From Corynebacterium sp. (GTDB lineage Bacteria > Actinomycetota > Actinomycetes > Mycobacteriales > Mycobacteriaceae), in NCBI RefSeq assembly GCF_012838985.1, contig NZ_DUOE01000105.1:1-32013 (forward strand): DNA of 32,013 nt, in the 5' to 3' direction. Below, piece by piece: positions 17,411-24,383 of this stretch. A program made the position numbers and the translations under genes. The first letter of the stretch is position 1; every line of letters starts with the position of its first letter. Below the pieces are notes generated by a model. The model was not told the origin of the DNA and searched no databases. It saw nothing but the letters and a program-made list of their open reading frames with translations.

Positions 17411-18517
17411 TCAGTCTAGTGCCTGGCCCGCGCGTCGGGTCCGCACGGCGGCTGCCAGTTCGCTGAGCAGATCCGCGGTGGTGCCGATGTCCATGCAGGC
17501 GTCGGTCACCGACTGCCCGTAGACGAGTCCCTCACCGCCGTTGCTGCACAGCTTCGCCGGGTCCAGGTCCTGGGCGCCGGCCACGAGGAAGGACTCCATC
17601 ATCACGCCGGCGATGGCGTGGTTGCCGTCGGCGATCTGCTTCGCGACGTCCCGCGCCACCTCCGCCTGCCGGACATGGTCCTTGCCGGAGTTGGCGTGCG
17701 ACACGTCGATCATGAGACGCGGGGTGTCGGTGCGCTCCGAGAGCTTCCCGACGATCTCCTTCACCGACTCCACGTCCGCGTTCGGGCCGGACGTGCCGCC
17801 CCGCAGGATGACGTGGCAGTTCTCGTTGCCGGCGGTCTCCACGACGGCGGGACGACCGCCGTCAGAGGTGCCGAAGAAGAAGTGCGGCTGCGAGGCCGCC
17901 GACACCGCGTCCATGGCGACCTGCAGGTTGCCGTCGGTGCCGTTCTTGAAGCCGATGGGCATGCTCATCCCCGACGCCAGCTGGCGGTGGACCTGGGACT
18001 CCGTCGTGCGGGCCCCGATGGCTCCCCAGGCGACGAGGTCGGCCCAGTACTGCGGGGAGTTCGGCTCGAGGAACTCCGCGGCCGTCGGCAGGTCGAGGTT
18101 GACCACCTCACGCAGCACCTCACGCGCCAGCTGGAGGCCGTGGTCGATGTCGTAGGAACCGTCGAGGTGCGGGTCGTTGATGAGCCCCTTCCATCCGACC
18201 GTCGTACGCGGCTTCTCGAAGTACACGCGCATGACGACCTTCAGGTCCTCCGACAGGGCGGCGGCCATCGGCGCCAGTCGACGGGCGTAATCGATCGCGG
18301 CCTCCGGATCGTGGATGGAACACGGGCCGACGACCACGACGAGGCGGTCGTCCTCGCCGCGGAAGACGTCGGCGATCTCCTGCCTGTCCCTCTCCACCCT
18401 CTGCTCCTGTTCGGGTGTCAACGGCGCGCGTGCCTGCACCTCCTCCGGGCTGGGCAGATCGTGGAAGGCGACGACGCGACGGTTGGAGGTGGACGGGTAA
18501 CGGACTGCGGTGGTCAT
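17411..18517 (-). CDS. aroF: 3-Deoxy-7-phosphoheptulonate (DAHP) synthase, class I
   Basis: A 368-residue type I (AroF/G/H-like) enzyme that joins phosphoenolpyruvate and erythrose 4-phosphate in the first step of the shikimate pathway. Motifs are VVVVGPCSIHDPEAA, MRVYFEKPRTTVGWKGLINDP, GARTTESQVHR, GFKNGTDG, HVILRGG and IDVSHANSGKDH, all of which contribute PEP, metal or phosphate ligands. ATG 18517 has GAAAGG 7 nt upstream. The gene is preceded by a Phe/Tyr leader peptide and a terminator (18546-18703), so its expression should follow aromatic aminoacyl-tRNA supply. C. glutamicum carries an attenuator of this kind at aroF as far as I recall. Confidence 0.96.
   Translation of the reverse strand: MTTAVRYPSTSNRRVVAFHDLPSPEEVQARAPLTPEQEQRVERDRQEIADVFRGEDDRLVVVVGPCSIHDPEAAIDYARRLAPMAAALSEDLKVVMRVYFEKPRTTVGWKGLINDPHLDGSYDIDHGLQLAREVLREVVNLDLPTAAEFLEPNSPQYWADLVAWGAIGARTTESQVHRQLASGMSMPIGFKNGTDGNLQVAMDAVSAASQPHFFFGTSDGGRPAVVETAGNENCHVILRGGTSGPNADVESVKEIVGKLSERTDTPRLMIDVSHANSGKDHVRQAEVARDVAKQIADGNHAIAGVMMESFLVAGAQDLDPAKLCSNGGEGLVYGQSVTDACMDIGTTADLLSELAAAVRTRRAGQALD
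17413..17418 (-). promoter_or_regulatory. -10 TAGACT of uppS inside the end of aroF
   Basis: TAGACT on the minus strand ends 7 nt before GTG 17405 and lies over the final codons of aroF. It predicts a leaderless uppS mRNA independent of aroF attenuation. Confidence 0.5.
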
Positions 18518-18545
18518 CAGGGGGCCTTTCATGGGGTGGGAAACG

Positions 18546-18588
18546 AAAAAGCAGCCCCTCGACCCGATTTCTCGGGGAGGCGCTGCTT
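18546..18588 (-). terminator. Attenuator terminator upstream of aroF
   Basis: On the minus strand AAGCAGC-GCCTC ... CCCGAGAAATCGGG ... GAGG-GGCTGCTT forms a long stem followed by TTTTTCG, 29 nt before the aroF start. It stands upstream of the gene it would control and downstream of the leader peptide, as an attenuator should. Confidence 0.85.
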
Positions 18589-18676
18589 GGGCTCCGGGGT
18601 GTTCGTCGTCTGGTGCCTTCAACGGGCACGCGGAACGGCGAGGCGTTCGTGACTGCTACTGCAGACCCGGAGCCCC
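18589..18676 (-). promoter_or_regulatory. Leader RNA stem of the aroF attenuator
   Basis: CCCGGAGCCC (18666-18675), which is inside the leader-peptide coding sequence right after the Phe-Tyr-Phe codons, is perfectly complementary to GGGCTCCGGG (18589-18598), which abuts the terminator. A ribosome stalled on the FYF codons would cover the leader arm and free the other arm. That 10-bp stem is therefore the probable sensing switch. Confidence 0.6.
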
Positions 18677-18703
18677 ACCAAAATAAAATCGCTGGACGAA
18701 CAT
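18656..18703 (-). CDS. aroF leader peptide with Phe-Tyr-Phe codons
   Basis: This 15-codon reading frame encodes MFVQRFYFGGAPGLQ and ends in TAG. Three aromatic codons in a row, plus a further Phe at position 2, out of 15 is the mark of a ribosome-dependent attenuator sensing charged tRNA-Phe and tRNA-Tyr. It is followed by an RNA stem and a terminator before aroF. The -10 TACACT (complement of 18711-18716) lies exactly 7 nt upstream of the ATG, so the transcript should begin with the AUG of the leader peptide and no ribosome site is needed. Confidence 0.85.
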   Translation of the reverse strand: MFVQRFYFGGAPGLQ

Positions 18704-18710
18704 GCCACGC

Positions 18711-18716
18711 AGTGTA
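18711..18716 (-). promoter_or_regulatory. -10 TACACT of the aroF leader transcript
   Basis: TACACT ends 7 nt before the leader-peptide ATG at 18703. It lies 18 nt after the stop of the preceding gene (18734-19015). No good -35 is visible. Confidence 0.6.
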
Positions 18717-18733
18717 GCACAGTTGTTTCGGGC

Positions 18734-19015
18734 CTAGAACCAGCTCTTCTTGCGGCGGTCCAGCAGTCCCGCCTCATCCATCGCCTTGTCGACGGCCTCC
18801 TGGTCGAAGGGGTCCAGTCCGTGGGCTTCCGCGAAGGCACGGCGCCGGTTGTAGCGGCTGAAGCGGCGGTGGAAGGCCCAGCCGATGTAGAGCACGGCGA
18901 CGGCGAGCAGCACCAGCAGCGTCATGCCGATGGGCGACGCCTTGCCGAACTCCGGTCCGAGCGGGCCACCCTGCTGCTGCTGGGCGAGGATCATGAGGTC
19001 TGTGAGAGCAAACAT
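18734..19015 (-). CDS. Small single-pass membrane protein, conserved hypothetical
   Basis: A 93-residue protein with a short Gln/Gly-rich exterior-like N-terminus (ILAQQQQGGPLGPEFGKASP), one membrane segment (about 30-50, GMTLLVLLAVAVLYIGWAF) and a basic cytoplasmic part HRRFSRYNRRRAFAEAHG that ends acidic then basic (DRRKKSWF). ATG 19015 is preferred because GGAAG lies 5 nt upstream; an ATG at 19027 is in frame. It follows mca by 18 nt (6 nt if the earlier ATG is used) and probably belongs to the same transcript. I do not recognise a function; such proteins are found beside mca in corynebacteria. Confidence 0.7.
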   Translation of the reverse strand: MFALTDLMILAQQQQGGPLGPEFGKASPIGMTLLVLLAVAVLYIGWAFHRRFSRYNRRRAFAEAHGLDPFDQEAVDKAMDEAGLLDRRKKSWF

Positions 19016-19033
19016 GGGTTCTTCCATCTCTTC

Positions 19034-19927
19034 CTACTTGGCTTCCAGCTTATAGAGCTTCTCCGCCGTGATGCCCGCGAAGAGGTCGTCCTCCGGCAGC
19101 GACGTGGCCACCCGGGTCTTGGCCAGCTCGAACTCCTCGGTCGGCCACAGCTTCTTCTGCACCTCCGCCGGTGTCGCCAGGAAGGCGCCCGCCGGGTCGA
19201 TCTGCGTGGCGTGGGCCCGCAGCGCCGCCTCCCGCTGCGGGAAGTAGTCGCCGCACTCCACCTGGGTGGTCACGCGCGCCATGATGTCGGCCGGGTTGCG
19301 CTTCCACCGCTCCAGCATCGGGCCGTAGGGGCTGGTACGACCCTCTGCGAGCAGGAGATCATGGAACATCTTCATGCGCTGGTGGACGAAGCCGTGCGTG
19401 TAGTACAGCTTCAGCGGGGTCCACGGCTCACCGAGCTCCGGCGCGTAGTCCGGGTCGCCGGCCTTCTCCCACGCGATCATCGAGGCCTCGTGGACCTTGA
19501 GGTGGTCCGGGTGCGGGTAACCGCCGTTCTCGTCGTAGGTGACGATGACATGCGGACGGAACTCGCGGATGATCTCCACGAACTCCCGCGCCACCTCCTC
19601 ACCGGGCACCAGCGCGAAGCAACCCTCGGGCAGCGGCGGCAACGGATCGCCCTGCGGCAGCCCGGAGTCGACGTGCCCGAGCCAGACGTGCTCGACGCCG
19701 AGGGCCGCGGCGGCGGCCGCCATCTCCTCCCGGCGGACGTCGACGATGTTCTCCAGCACACCCGGCTTGTCCATCGCCGGATTGAGGATGTCACCGCGTT
19801 CGCCGCCCGTGCAGGTGAGCACCATGACACGGTTGCCCTCGGCCACGTACCGGGCCGTCGTCGCGGCACCCTTCGATGCCTCATCATCGGGATGTGCGTG
19901 GATGGCCAGCAGCCGGAATCCGCTCAA
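19034..19927 (-). CDS. mca: Mycothiol S-conjugate amidase (Mca), LmbE/PIG-L family
   Basis: A 297-residue zinc-dependent amidase that cleaves mycothiol conjugates of electrophiles into a mercapturic acid, for export, and GlcN-inositol, for recycling. Zinc-binding motifs AHPDDE (residues 11-16) and YPHPDH are intact. TYDENGGYPHPDH, KLYYTHGF and the C-terminal RAHATQIDP and LWPTEEFELAKT match Mca more closely than the deacetylase MshB. I choose TTG 19927, three codons before the first conserved strand as in mycobacterial Mca; TTG 19966 is the alternative, but it is the first base of a TTGACA -35 box with TAAGGA (complement of 19939-19944) as -10. Mycothiol is limited to actinobacteria. Confidence 0.92.
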   Translation of the reverse strand: MSGFRLLAIHAHPDDEASKGAATTARYVAEGNRVMVLTCTGGERGDILNPAMDKPGVLENIVDVRREEMAAAAAALGVEHVWLGHVDSGLPQGDPLPPLPEGCFALVPGEEVAREFVEIIREFRPHVIVTYDENGGYPHPDHLKVHEASMIAWEKAGDPDYAPELGEPWTPLKLYYTHGFVHQRMKMFHDLLLAEGRTSPYGPMLERWKRNPADIMARVTTQVECGDYFPQREAALRAHATQIDPAGAFLATPAEVQKKLWPTEEFELAKTRVATSLPEDDLFAGITAEKLYKLEAK

Positions 19928-19938
19928 CGTGTGTCGCG

Positions 19939-19966
19939 TCCTTATCTGGGGATCTAGAGTTGTCAA
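19939..19966 (-). promoter_or_regulatory. Promoter of mca
   Basis: TTGACA (complement of 19961-19966), a 16-nt spacer, and TAAGGA (complement of 19939-19944). The expected start is about 4 nt before TTG 19927, leaving an almost absent 5' UTR. Confidence 0.5.
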
Positions 19967-20074
19967 CCCGTTTCATCCTAGTGGCCCTTCTCCCCCGATG
20001 GGAAAAGCAGGGCTCCCCGACACCATCCGATAGTATGAGGCGGTCACCCCACCATCCAGCGCAGAGGAAGATCG

Positions 20075-20539
20075 ATGAGCACTCCCGCCGCCAACCCCAC
20101 CGCCGAGCGCTACGGGTCGGACCGTTCCCCCGGGACGGGCAGCAACTTCAGCGGCAAGATGATCGCCATCGTCACCGTGGTCCTCATGGCCGGCCTGGCC
20201 GTCGCCATCGCCCGCTACATGGCCGCCGACGCCCAGTCCGGCGACGTGCGCATCGAGATGGTCTCCCACGAGCGCACCGCCGACGACAACATGCGCCTCT
20301 GGGTCGACGTCACCCGCAAGGACCCCGACGTCCTCTCCTACTGCATCGTCACCGCACTGAACTACGAGATGGCCGAGGTCGGGCGCCGCGAGATCCTCGT
20401 GGAGCCGGGCGGCGACGCCCTCCAGCGCTTCCAGGTGGACATCCCCTCCCGCGACCTGCCCGTCTCCGGCAGCGTCTACGGCTGCTCCACCTCCGTCCCG
20501 CCGTACCTCACCAGCGGACCGGCCGACGTCGCCGAGTGA
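20075..20539 (+). CDS. DUF4307 family single-pass membrane protein
   Basis: A 154-residue protein: a polar N-terminus (1-27), one membrane segment (about 28-47, KMIAIVTVVLMAGLAVAIARYM) and an extracytoplasmic beta-rich domain (50-150) with LWVDVTRKDP, SYCIVTALNYEMAEVGRREI and GSVYGCSTSVP. Two cysteines (in SYCIV and YGCST) could form a disulfide. This is the layout of DUF4307, an actinobacterial family of unknown function that commonly lies between mca and greA. ATG 20075 has AGAGGAAG about 5 nt upstream, and TAGTAT (20031-20036) is a likely -10. Confidence 0.85.
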   Translation: MSTPAANPTAERYGSDRSPGTGSNFSGKMIAIVTVVLMAGLAVAIARYMAADAQSGDVRIEMVSHERTADDNMRLWVDVTRKDPDVLSYCIVTALNYEMAEVGRREILVEPGGDALQRFQVDIPSRDLPVSGSVYGCSTSVPPYLTSGPADVAE

Positions 20540-20545
20540 TCCCCG

Positions 20546-20594
20546 CACCCGCCGGTGTGTTAAAATCCCTGACAATTGTTCACACCGGTGGGTG
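20546..20594. repeat. 14-bp inverted repeat around a greA promoter -10
   Basis: CACCCGCCGGTGTG (20546-20559) and CACACCGGTGGGTG (20581-20594) are inverted copies with one mismatch. The 21-nt loop holds TAAAAT (20561-20566), a good -10 box, and the palindrome ACAATTGT. There is no U-tract after the repeat. It can be a weak terminator of the DUF4307 gene, an operator on the greA promoter, or both. Confidence 0.6.
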
Positions 20595-20682
20595 ACGCGC
20601 GTGTAGGGGGCTTCAACGGCTCCCCGCCGGAGGTAGTTCCCACCGGCCCGAGGGATAGGGAAGGCAGGGACTCTACGTAGCT

Positions 20683-21207
20683 ATGGCTGACAACCACAAG
20701 CAGTACATCACCCCGGAAATGAAGGCGAAGCTCGAGGCCGAGCTGCAGGCACTGATCGACCACCGCCCGGTCGTCGCCGCCGAGATCAACGAGCGCCGCG
20801 AGGAGGGTGACCTCAAGGAGAACGCCGGCTACGACGCCGCCCGCGAGATGCAGGACCAGGAGGAGGCCCGCATCAAGCAGATCTCCGAGCTGCTGGCCAA
20901 CTCCACCACCGAGCGTGAGGGTGTCGTCGAGGGCGTCGCCCTCGTCGGTTCCGTCGTCCACGTCTACTACAACGGCGACGAGAACGAGAAGGAGACCTTC
21001 CTCATCGGTACCCGCGCCGCTGCCACGGGCAACGAGCACCTGGAGACCTACTCCGAGCACTCCCCGCTGGGCGCCGCCCTGCTGGGTGCCCGCGAGGGGG
21101 AGACCCGCGAGTACACCGCCCCGAACGGGGCCACCATCTCGGTGACTCTGGAGTCGGCGAAGCCCTACGACTCCCAACTTGCCGCAACTCCGCGCGCGGC
21201 CAAGTAA
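20683..21207 (+). CDS. greA: Transcription elongation factor GreA
   Basis: A 174-residue factor that enters the RNA polymerase secondary channel and helps cleave backtracked RNA. The N-terminal coiled coil (about 10-80) carries the tip acidic residues in RREEGDLKENAGYDAAREMQ, which is the diagnostic GreA motif. The C-terminal FKBP-like domain is recognisable from VVHVYYNGDENEKETFLIGTR to ISVTLE. It is a little longer than E. coli GreA, with a DSQLAATPRAAK tail. ATG 20683 follows AGGGA about 13 nt upstream. The 5' UTR from the likely promoter is about 110 nt and contains a GC-rich hairpin region. Confidence 0.95.
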   Translation: MADNHKQYITPEMKAKLEAELQALIDHRPVVAAEINERREEGDLKENAGYDAAREMQDQEEARIKQISELLANSTTEREGVVEGVALVGSVVHVYYNGDENEKETFLIGTRAAATGNEHLETYSEHSPLGAALLGAREGETREYTAPNGATISVTLESAKPYDSQLAATPRAAK

Positions 21208-21247
21208 TCTCGTATCCGAATAAGTGACTACAGGGAGGATCCCCACC

Positions 21248-21526
21248 ATGAACCGTATCTTCGCCCGTAAGGGTGCCGCTGTCGTCGGCGCTGCCGCTCT
21301 CGCCCTGGCCCTGGCCGCCTGCTCCCCGCCGAACGAGCAGCCCTCCGACGTCAAGGTCGACACCGCCACCGAGTTCCAGGCCCCGGCCGCCGAGACCGGT
21401 ACCGCCACCTCCACCGTCGCCACGACCGCCACCACCGCCACCGAGACGGCCACCGAGACCGCCACTGAGGTCGAGGTCGTCGAGGAGGACGTCGTCGTGG
21501 TCGAGGAAGCCCCGGTCCAGAACTAG
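21248..21526 (+). CDS. Small Thr/Glu-rich lipoprotein 1
   Basis: A 92-residue putative lipoprotein. The signal peptide ends in the lipobox LAAC (Cys about residue 26, in LALALAACSPP), followed by SPPNEQPSDVKVDTATEF and then a low-complexity run of Ala-Thr-Thr and Thr-Glu-Thr that ends in Val/Glu repeats (EVEVVEEDVVVVEE). No folded domain is apparent. ATG 21248 has GGGAGG 8 nt upstream. The segment 21315-21376 is nearly identical to one in the next gene, so the two share ancestry. Function unknown; the Thr/Glu-rich tail suggests an extended, possibly glycosylated wall-associated stalk. Confidence 0.7.
   Translation: MNRIFARKGAAVVGAAALALALAACSPPNEQPSDVKVDTATEFQAPAAETGTATSTVATTATTATETATETATEVEVVEEDVVVVEEAPVQN
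21315..21376 (+). repeat. 62-nt direct repeat, copy 1
   Basis: Bases 21315-21376 recur at 21593-21654 with a single change (GTC versus CTC at the Val/Leu codon). The repeat covers the lipobox Ala-Cys and the next 18 residues of both lipoproteins. Silent positions are identical. Confidence 0.95.
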
Positions 21527-21534
21527 CACCGACC

Positions 21535-22002
21535 GTGACCTTCCCCCGTCACACCCGGGCCCTGAGCATCCTCGGCCTGGGTGTTCTCATTTCCGCCTGC
21601 TCCCCGCCGAACGAGCAGCCCTCCGACCTCAAGGTCGACACCGCCACCGAGTTCGTGGCGGCCCCGTCACGCGCCACCAGCTCCACCAGCACTCCGGTCG
21701 ATCCGGCGTCCCTGCCGGGTGTCATCGAGTGCGTCGGCAGCCCGGAGCTGCGCCCCGGCAGCCTGGCCCTGACCTGCGCCGACGCGAACGACCGGCTCAT
21801 CGACATCACCTGGGACGAGTGGACCGCCACCTCGGCCTCCGGCACCGCCACCCGCGAGACCAACGACTGTGACCCGGACTGTGCCCGGGGCACCTTCGGG
21901 AAGACCCGCGGCGTCGAGGTGGAGCTCTCGGAGCCGGTGCGCAGTCCGCAGGGCCTCGTGTTCACGAGGCTCGTCGTCGACGGTGACGTCATCGTCCTCT
22001 AG
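21535..22002 (+). CDS. Lipoprotein 2 with a cysteine-containing beta-rich domain
   Basis: A 155-residue putative lipoprotein. The lipobox is ISAC (about residue 22), after a hydrophobic run ALSILGLGVLISAC, and is followed by the same SPPNEQPSD-KVDTATEF as its upstream neighbour. Residues 60-155 form a separate domain with cysteines in IECVGSP, LTCADAN, NDCDPDC, consistent with two disulfides outside the membrane. The strands LIDITWDEWTATSASGTAT and GVEVELSEPV-(6)-LVFTRLVVDGD read as a small beta-sandwich. GTG 21535 follows the preceding stop by 8 nt; no ribosome site is visible, so translation may be coupled. The 12-mer CACCGACCGTGA spans this start and also the start of the next gene. Function unknown. 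Confidence 0.75.
   Translation: MTFPRHTRALSILGLGVLISACSPPNEQPSDLKVDTATEFVAAPSRATSSTSTPVDPASLPGVIECVGSPELRPGSLALTCADANDRLIDITWDEWTATSASGTATRETNDCDPDCARGTFGKTRGVEVELSEPVRSPQGLVFTRLVVDGDVIVL
21593..21654 (+). repeat. 62-nt direct repeat, copy 2
   Basis: This is the second copy of 21315-21376, 278 bp downstream, with one mismatch in 62. It encodes ACSPPNEQPSDLKVDTATEF. Confidence 0.95.
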
Positions 22003-22016
22003 AGGAGACACCGACC

Positions 22017-22565
22017 GTGAATCTGCCCGATCAGATCCCCCTGGTCACCCGGGAGGTGCTCAGCGACGGCGCCACCGTCGGTGTCACCCTCTCACGCACC
22101 TACGACGCCTCCGACGCCGACCTGTGGGAGGCTCTCACCGACCCCTCCCGGCTGGAGCACTGGTTCGAACCCGTCTCCGGTGACCTGCGCGTCGGCGGCA
22201 CGGTCCGCTGCGAGGGCGGCGTCACCGCGGAGATCCTCGCCTGCACGCCTGAGCAGCTGCTGCGTCTGGCGTGGGACGACGGCACCCCCGGCACGCTGGA
22301 GGCCGTCCTCTCCCCCGCCGAGCGGGGCACCCGTCTCACGCTGACCCACACCGTGCCCCGCGACGAGCACTGGGACACCTACGGTCCGGCCGTCGTCGGC
22401 ATCGGCTGGGACAGTTCACTGGCCGCGTTAGCCCTCCACCTCGCGATGGACACCGAGGCCGTCGAGGGGGAGGAGGAGACCTTCATCCGGAGGTTGGCGG
22501 TGGAGTGGTCGGGTGCCGACGGGCAGCAGGCGCACCGCACCGTCGAGCTGTACCTCGGAGAATGA
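22017..22565 (+). CDS. SRPBCC (AHSA1-type) domain protein
   Basis: A 182-residue protein of the START/Bet v1-like SRPBCC fold. The opening VTLSRTYDASDADLWEALTDPSRLEHWFEPVSGDLRVGGTVRCEGG is the AHSA1/activator-of-Hsp90-like pattern, and LEAVLSPAERGTRLTLTHTVP plus VGIGWDSSLAALALHL complete the cavity-forming fold. These proteins bind hydrophobic ligands; the ligand here is unknown. GTG 22017 has AGAGGAGA about 7 nt upstream. The gene contains a rare TTA leucine codon at 22428-22430. It is the last gene of the run and is followed by a terminator. Confidence 0.88.
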   Translation: MNLPDQIPLVTREVLSDGATVGVTLSRTYDASDADLWEALTDPSRLEHWFEPVSGDLRVGGTVRCEGGVTAEILACTPEQLLRLAWDDGTPGTLEAVLSPAERGTRLTLTHTVPRDEHWDTYGPAVVGIGWDSSLAALALHLAMDTEAVEGEEETFIRRLAVEWSGADGQQAHRTVELYLGE

Positions 22566-22566
22566 G

Positions 22567-22595
22567 AAATGCCCCGCACCAGGCGGGGCATTTTT
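22567..22595. terminator. Bidirectional terminator
   Basis: AAATGCCCCGC, loop ACCAG, GCGGGGCATTTTT. The stem is flanked by A on one side and T on the other, so it can end both the SRPBCC transcript and the convergent Bax inhibitor-1 transcript. Confidence 0.9.
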
Positions 22596-22606
22596 CGTCT
22601 CTGCGG

Positions 22607-23434
22607 CTAGTTCGAGCGGAAGTAGCTGAGCAGACGCAGGATCTCGGTGTAGAGCCAGACCAGGGTGACGGCCAGGCCGAGGGCGACGCCCCAGGCCATC
22701 TTGGACGGTGCGCCGGCGCGGATCATCTTGTCGGCGGCGTCGAAGTCGGAGAGGAAGCTCATGGCTGCCAGGCCGATGCAGACCAGGGAGAAGATGATGG
22801 CGAGGGTACCGCCGTCACGCAGCGGGTTCGCGCCGGTGAAGACGGCCAGCAGCAGGTTGCCCAGCGCCAGGACGAGGACGCCGACGAGGGCTCCGGTCAT
22901 GATGCGGTTGAACTTCGGGGTGACCTTGACGGCACCGGTCTTGTAGACGAAGAGCATGCCCAGGAACACGCCCAGGGTGCCCATGACGGCCTGCCCGATG
23001 AGGACACCGGCGTCCGCGGCGGACTCGCCGAAGGTGACGCCGGAGAAGAGCAGGGAGATACCGCCGACGAAAAGACCCTCGAAGGCGGCGTAGATGAGGG
23101 TGACCGCGGCGGAGCCGTACTTCTTGCCGAAGGTGGCCACCAGCACGGTGATGAGACCACCGATGGCACCGACGGCGGTGAGGATGAGCGCCAGGCCCGG
23201 GTTGACCAGGCCGAGACCGAAGTTCAGGACGGCGAGGACCACGATGACCGCGAGGGTCATGCCGGTCTTGGCGACGACGTCGTCGACCGTCATCGGACGG
23301 TCCCCCGTCGTCGTCTGGCCGTAACCGGAGTACGGGTCCTGGTAACCCTGCGGTGCACCCGAGGGGTAGGCACCACGCTGGATGCCGCCCTTGGCGGTGG
23401 TGAGTGAGTTCATGACAGGGTTGCTGCTTCGCAC
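22607..23434 (-). CDS. Bax inhibitor-1/YccA family membrane protein
   Basis: A 275-residue protein with a polar N-terminus (1-55, Gly/Tyr/Gln-rich with YQDPYSGYGQ) and seven membrane segments. Conserved features are the TM-bounding TVDDVVAKTGMTLAVIVVLAV, YAAFEGLFVGGIS and LLRLLSYFRSN at the C-terminus. Members of this family are linked to ion (calcium/proton) leak and stress tolerance, but bacterial roles are poorly defined. GTG 23434 (VRSSNPVMNSL) is chosen by resemblance to corynebacterial homologues; the frame extends upstream, but that part is unlike the family. No ribosome site at good spacing is visible. Confidence 0.9.
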   Translation of the reverse strand: MRSSNPVMNSLTTAKGGIQRGAYPSGAPQGYQDPYSGYGQTTTGDRPMTVDDVVAKTGMTLAVIVVLAVLNFGLGLVNPGLALILTAVGAIGGLITVLVATFGKKYGSAAVTLIYAAFEGLFVGGISLLFSGVTFGESAADAGVLIGQAVMGTLGVFLGMLFVYKTGAVKVTPKFNRIMTGALVGVLVLALGNLLLAVFTGANPLRDGGTLAIIFSLVCIGLAAMSFLSDFDAADKMIRAGAPSKMAWGVALGLAVTLVWLYTEILRLLSYFRSN

Positions 23435-23525
23435 GATGAAACCCCGAACCTTTCTGATCGTGTTGTGTTCTACCCCGTACAACGTAACAAAGGTTCTTTT
23501 AGTTCCCCCGATGAGCAAGCGGAAA

Positions 23526-24362
23526 TCACCCGACGGTGACCACCACCTTGCCCGTCGCGTGCCCGCCCTCGACGAGGGCGACGGCCTCCGCCGCCCGTTC
23601 CAGGGGGAACTCCTCCCCCACGATCACCCGGGCGTGACGCGCCACCTCGGCGAAGACCTCACGGGTGCGGCGTCGGGGGACGGCACCGCCCCCGAGCTTC
23701 TCGACGAGCGCCTTGTCCGCCACCGACACCAGCCGTCCACCCAGGTCGGCCGCCGCCTGCAGCGTCTCCCCGCCGACGAGGTCGAAGACTGCGTCCGGGC
23801 GGGTGTCCGGGAGCTGCCCCTTCGGCAGGTGACGGGCGCCGAGTGACTCCACGAGCTCCCTCTTGCCCTCCGAGGCGACGCCCGTGACCCGGATCCCGCG
23901 GGCCACCGCCAGCGTGGTGATCGCCGTCCCCACCCCGCCCCCGGCGCCGAGGACGAGCAGTTCCGCCCCCTCCGGGAGGTCGAGCATGTCGAGGGCGTCC
24001 TGCGCCGTGCCCCATGCCACGGGGAGGCAGGCGGCGTGGCGGACGTCCATGCCGGCGGGGACGGGGGTGACGGAGGCGGCGTCGAGAAGCGCCTGCTCCC
24101 CGAAGGTGCCGTGGCCGGAGGCGGCGGCCCCGAACACCAGCTCCCCGGTGCCGACCACCCGCCCGGCAGCCTCCCGGCCGAAAGCCATGGGGAAGGTCAC
24201 CTCCCAGCCGTTGGTGCCCTCCCGGGTGTTGAGGTCACCGGGGTTGACCGACGTCGCGAGCACGTCGATGAGGACCTGGCCGGGGCCGGGGGTGGGGGCG
24301 GGGACGTCGAGAAGCTCGAGGACCTCGGGCCCTCCGTGGGAACGGAAACCGAAGATACGCAT
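23526..24362 (-). CDS. MDR-family NAD(P)H-dependent (quinone) oxidoreductase
   Basis: A 278-residue medium-chain reductase, shorter than the usual 310-340 residues. The N-terminal GroES-like part shows GPEVLELLDVPAPTPGPGQVLIDVLATSVNPGDLNTREG, with no zinc ligands, so it is the zinc-independent quinone-oxidoreductase type. The Rossmann fold has LVLGAGGGVGTAITTLAVARG. ATG 24362 is 28 bp from the divergent deaminase gene, and CACAAT lies 7 nt upstream. The C-terminal EFPLERAAEAVALVEGGHATGKVVVTV is typical. Substrate unknown. Confidence 0.88.
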   Translation of the reverse strand: MRIFGFRSHGGPEVLELLDVPAPTPGPGQVLIDVLATSVNPGDLNTREGTNGWEVTFPMAFGREAAGRVVGTGELVFGAAASGHGTFGEQALLDAASVTPVPAGMDVRHAACLPVAWGTAQDALDMLDLPEGAELLVLGAGGGVGTAITTLAVARGIRVTGVASEGKRELVESLGARHLPKGQLPDTRPDAVFDLVGGETLQAAADLGGRLVSVADKALVEKLGGGAVPRRRTREVFAEVARHARVIVGEEFPLERAAEAVALVEGGHATGKVVVTVG

Positions 24363-24369
24363 GCCGCCC

Positions 24370-24383
24370 ATTGTGCCTATGCT
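24370..24383. promoter_or_regulatory. Divergent leaderless promoters, oxidoreductase and deaminase
   Basis: Minus-strand CACAAT (24370-24375) is 7 nt before ATG 24362, and plus-strand TATGCT (24378-24383) is 7 nt before ATG 24391. The whole gap is 28 bp, so both -35 regions are inside the opposite gene. Confidence 0.55.
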
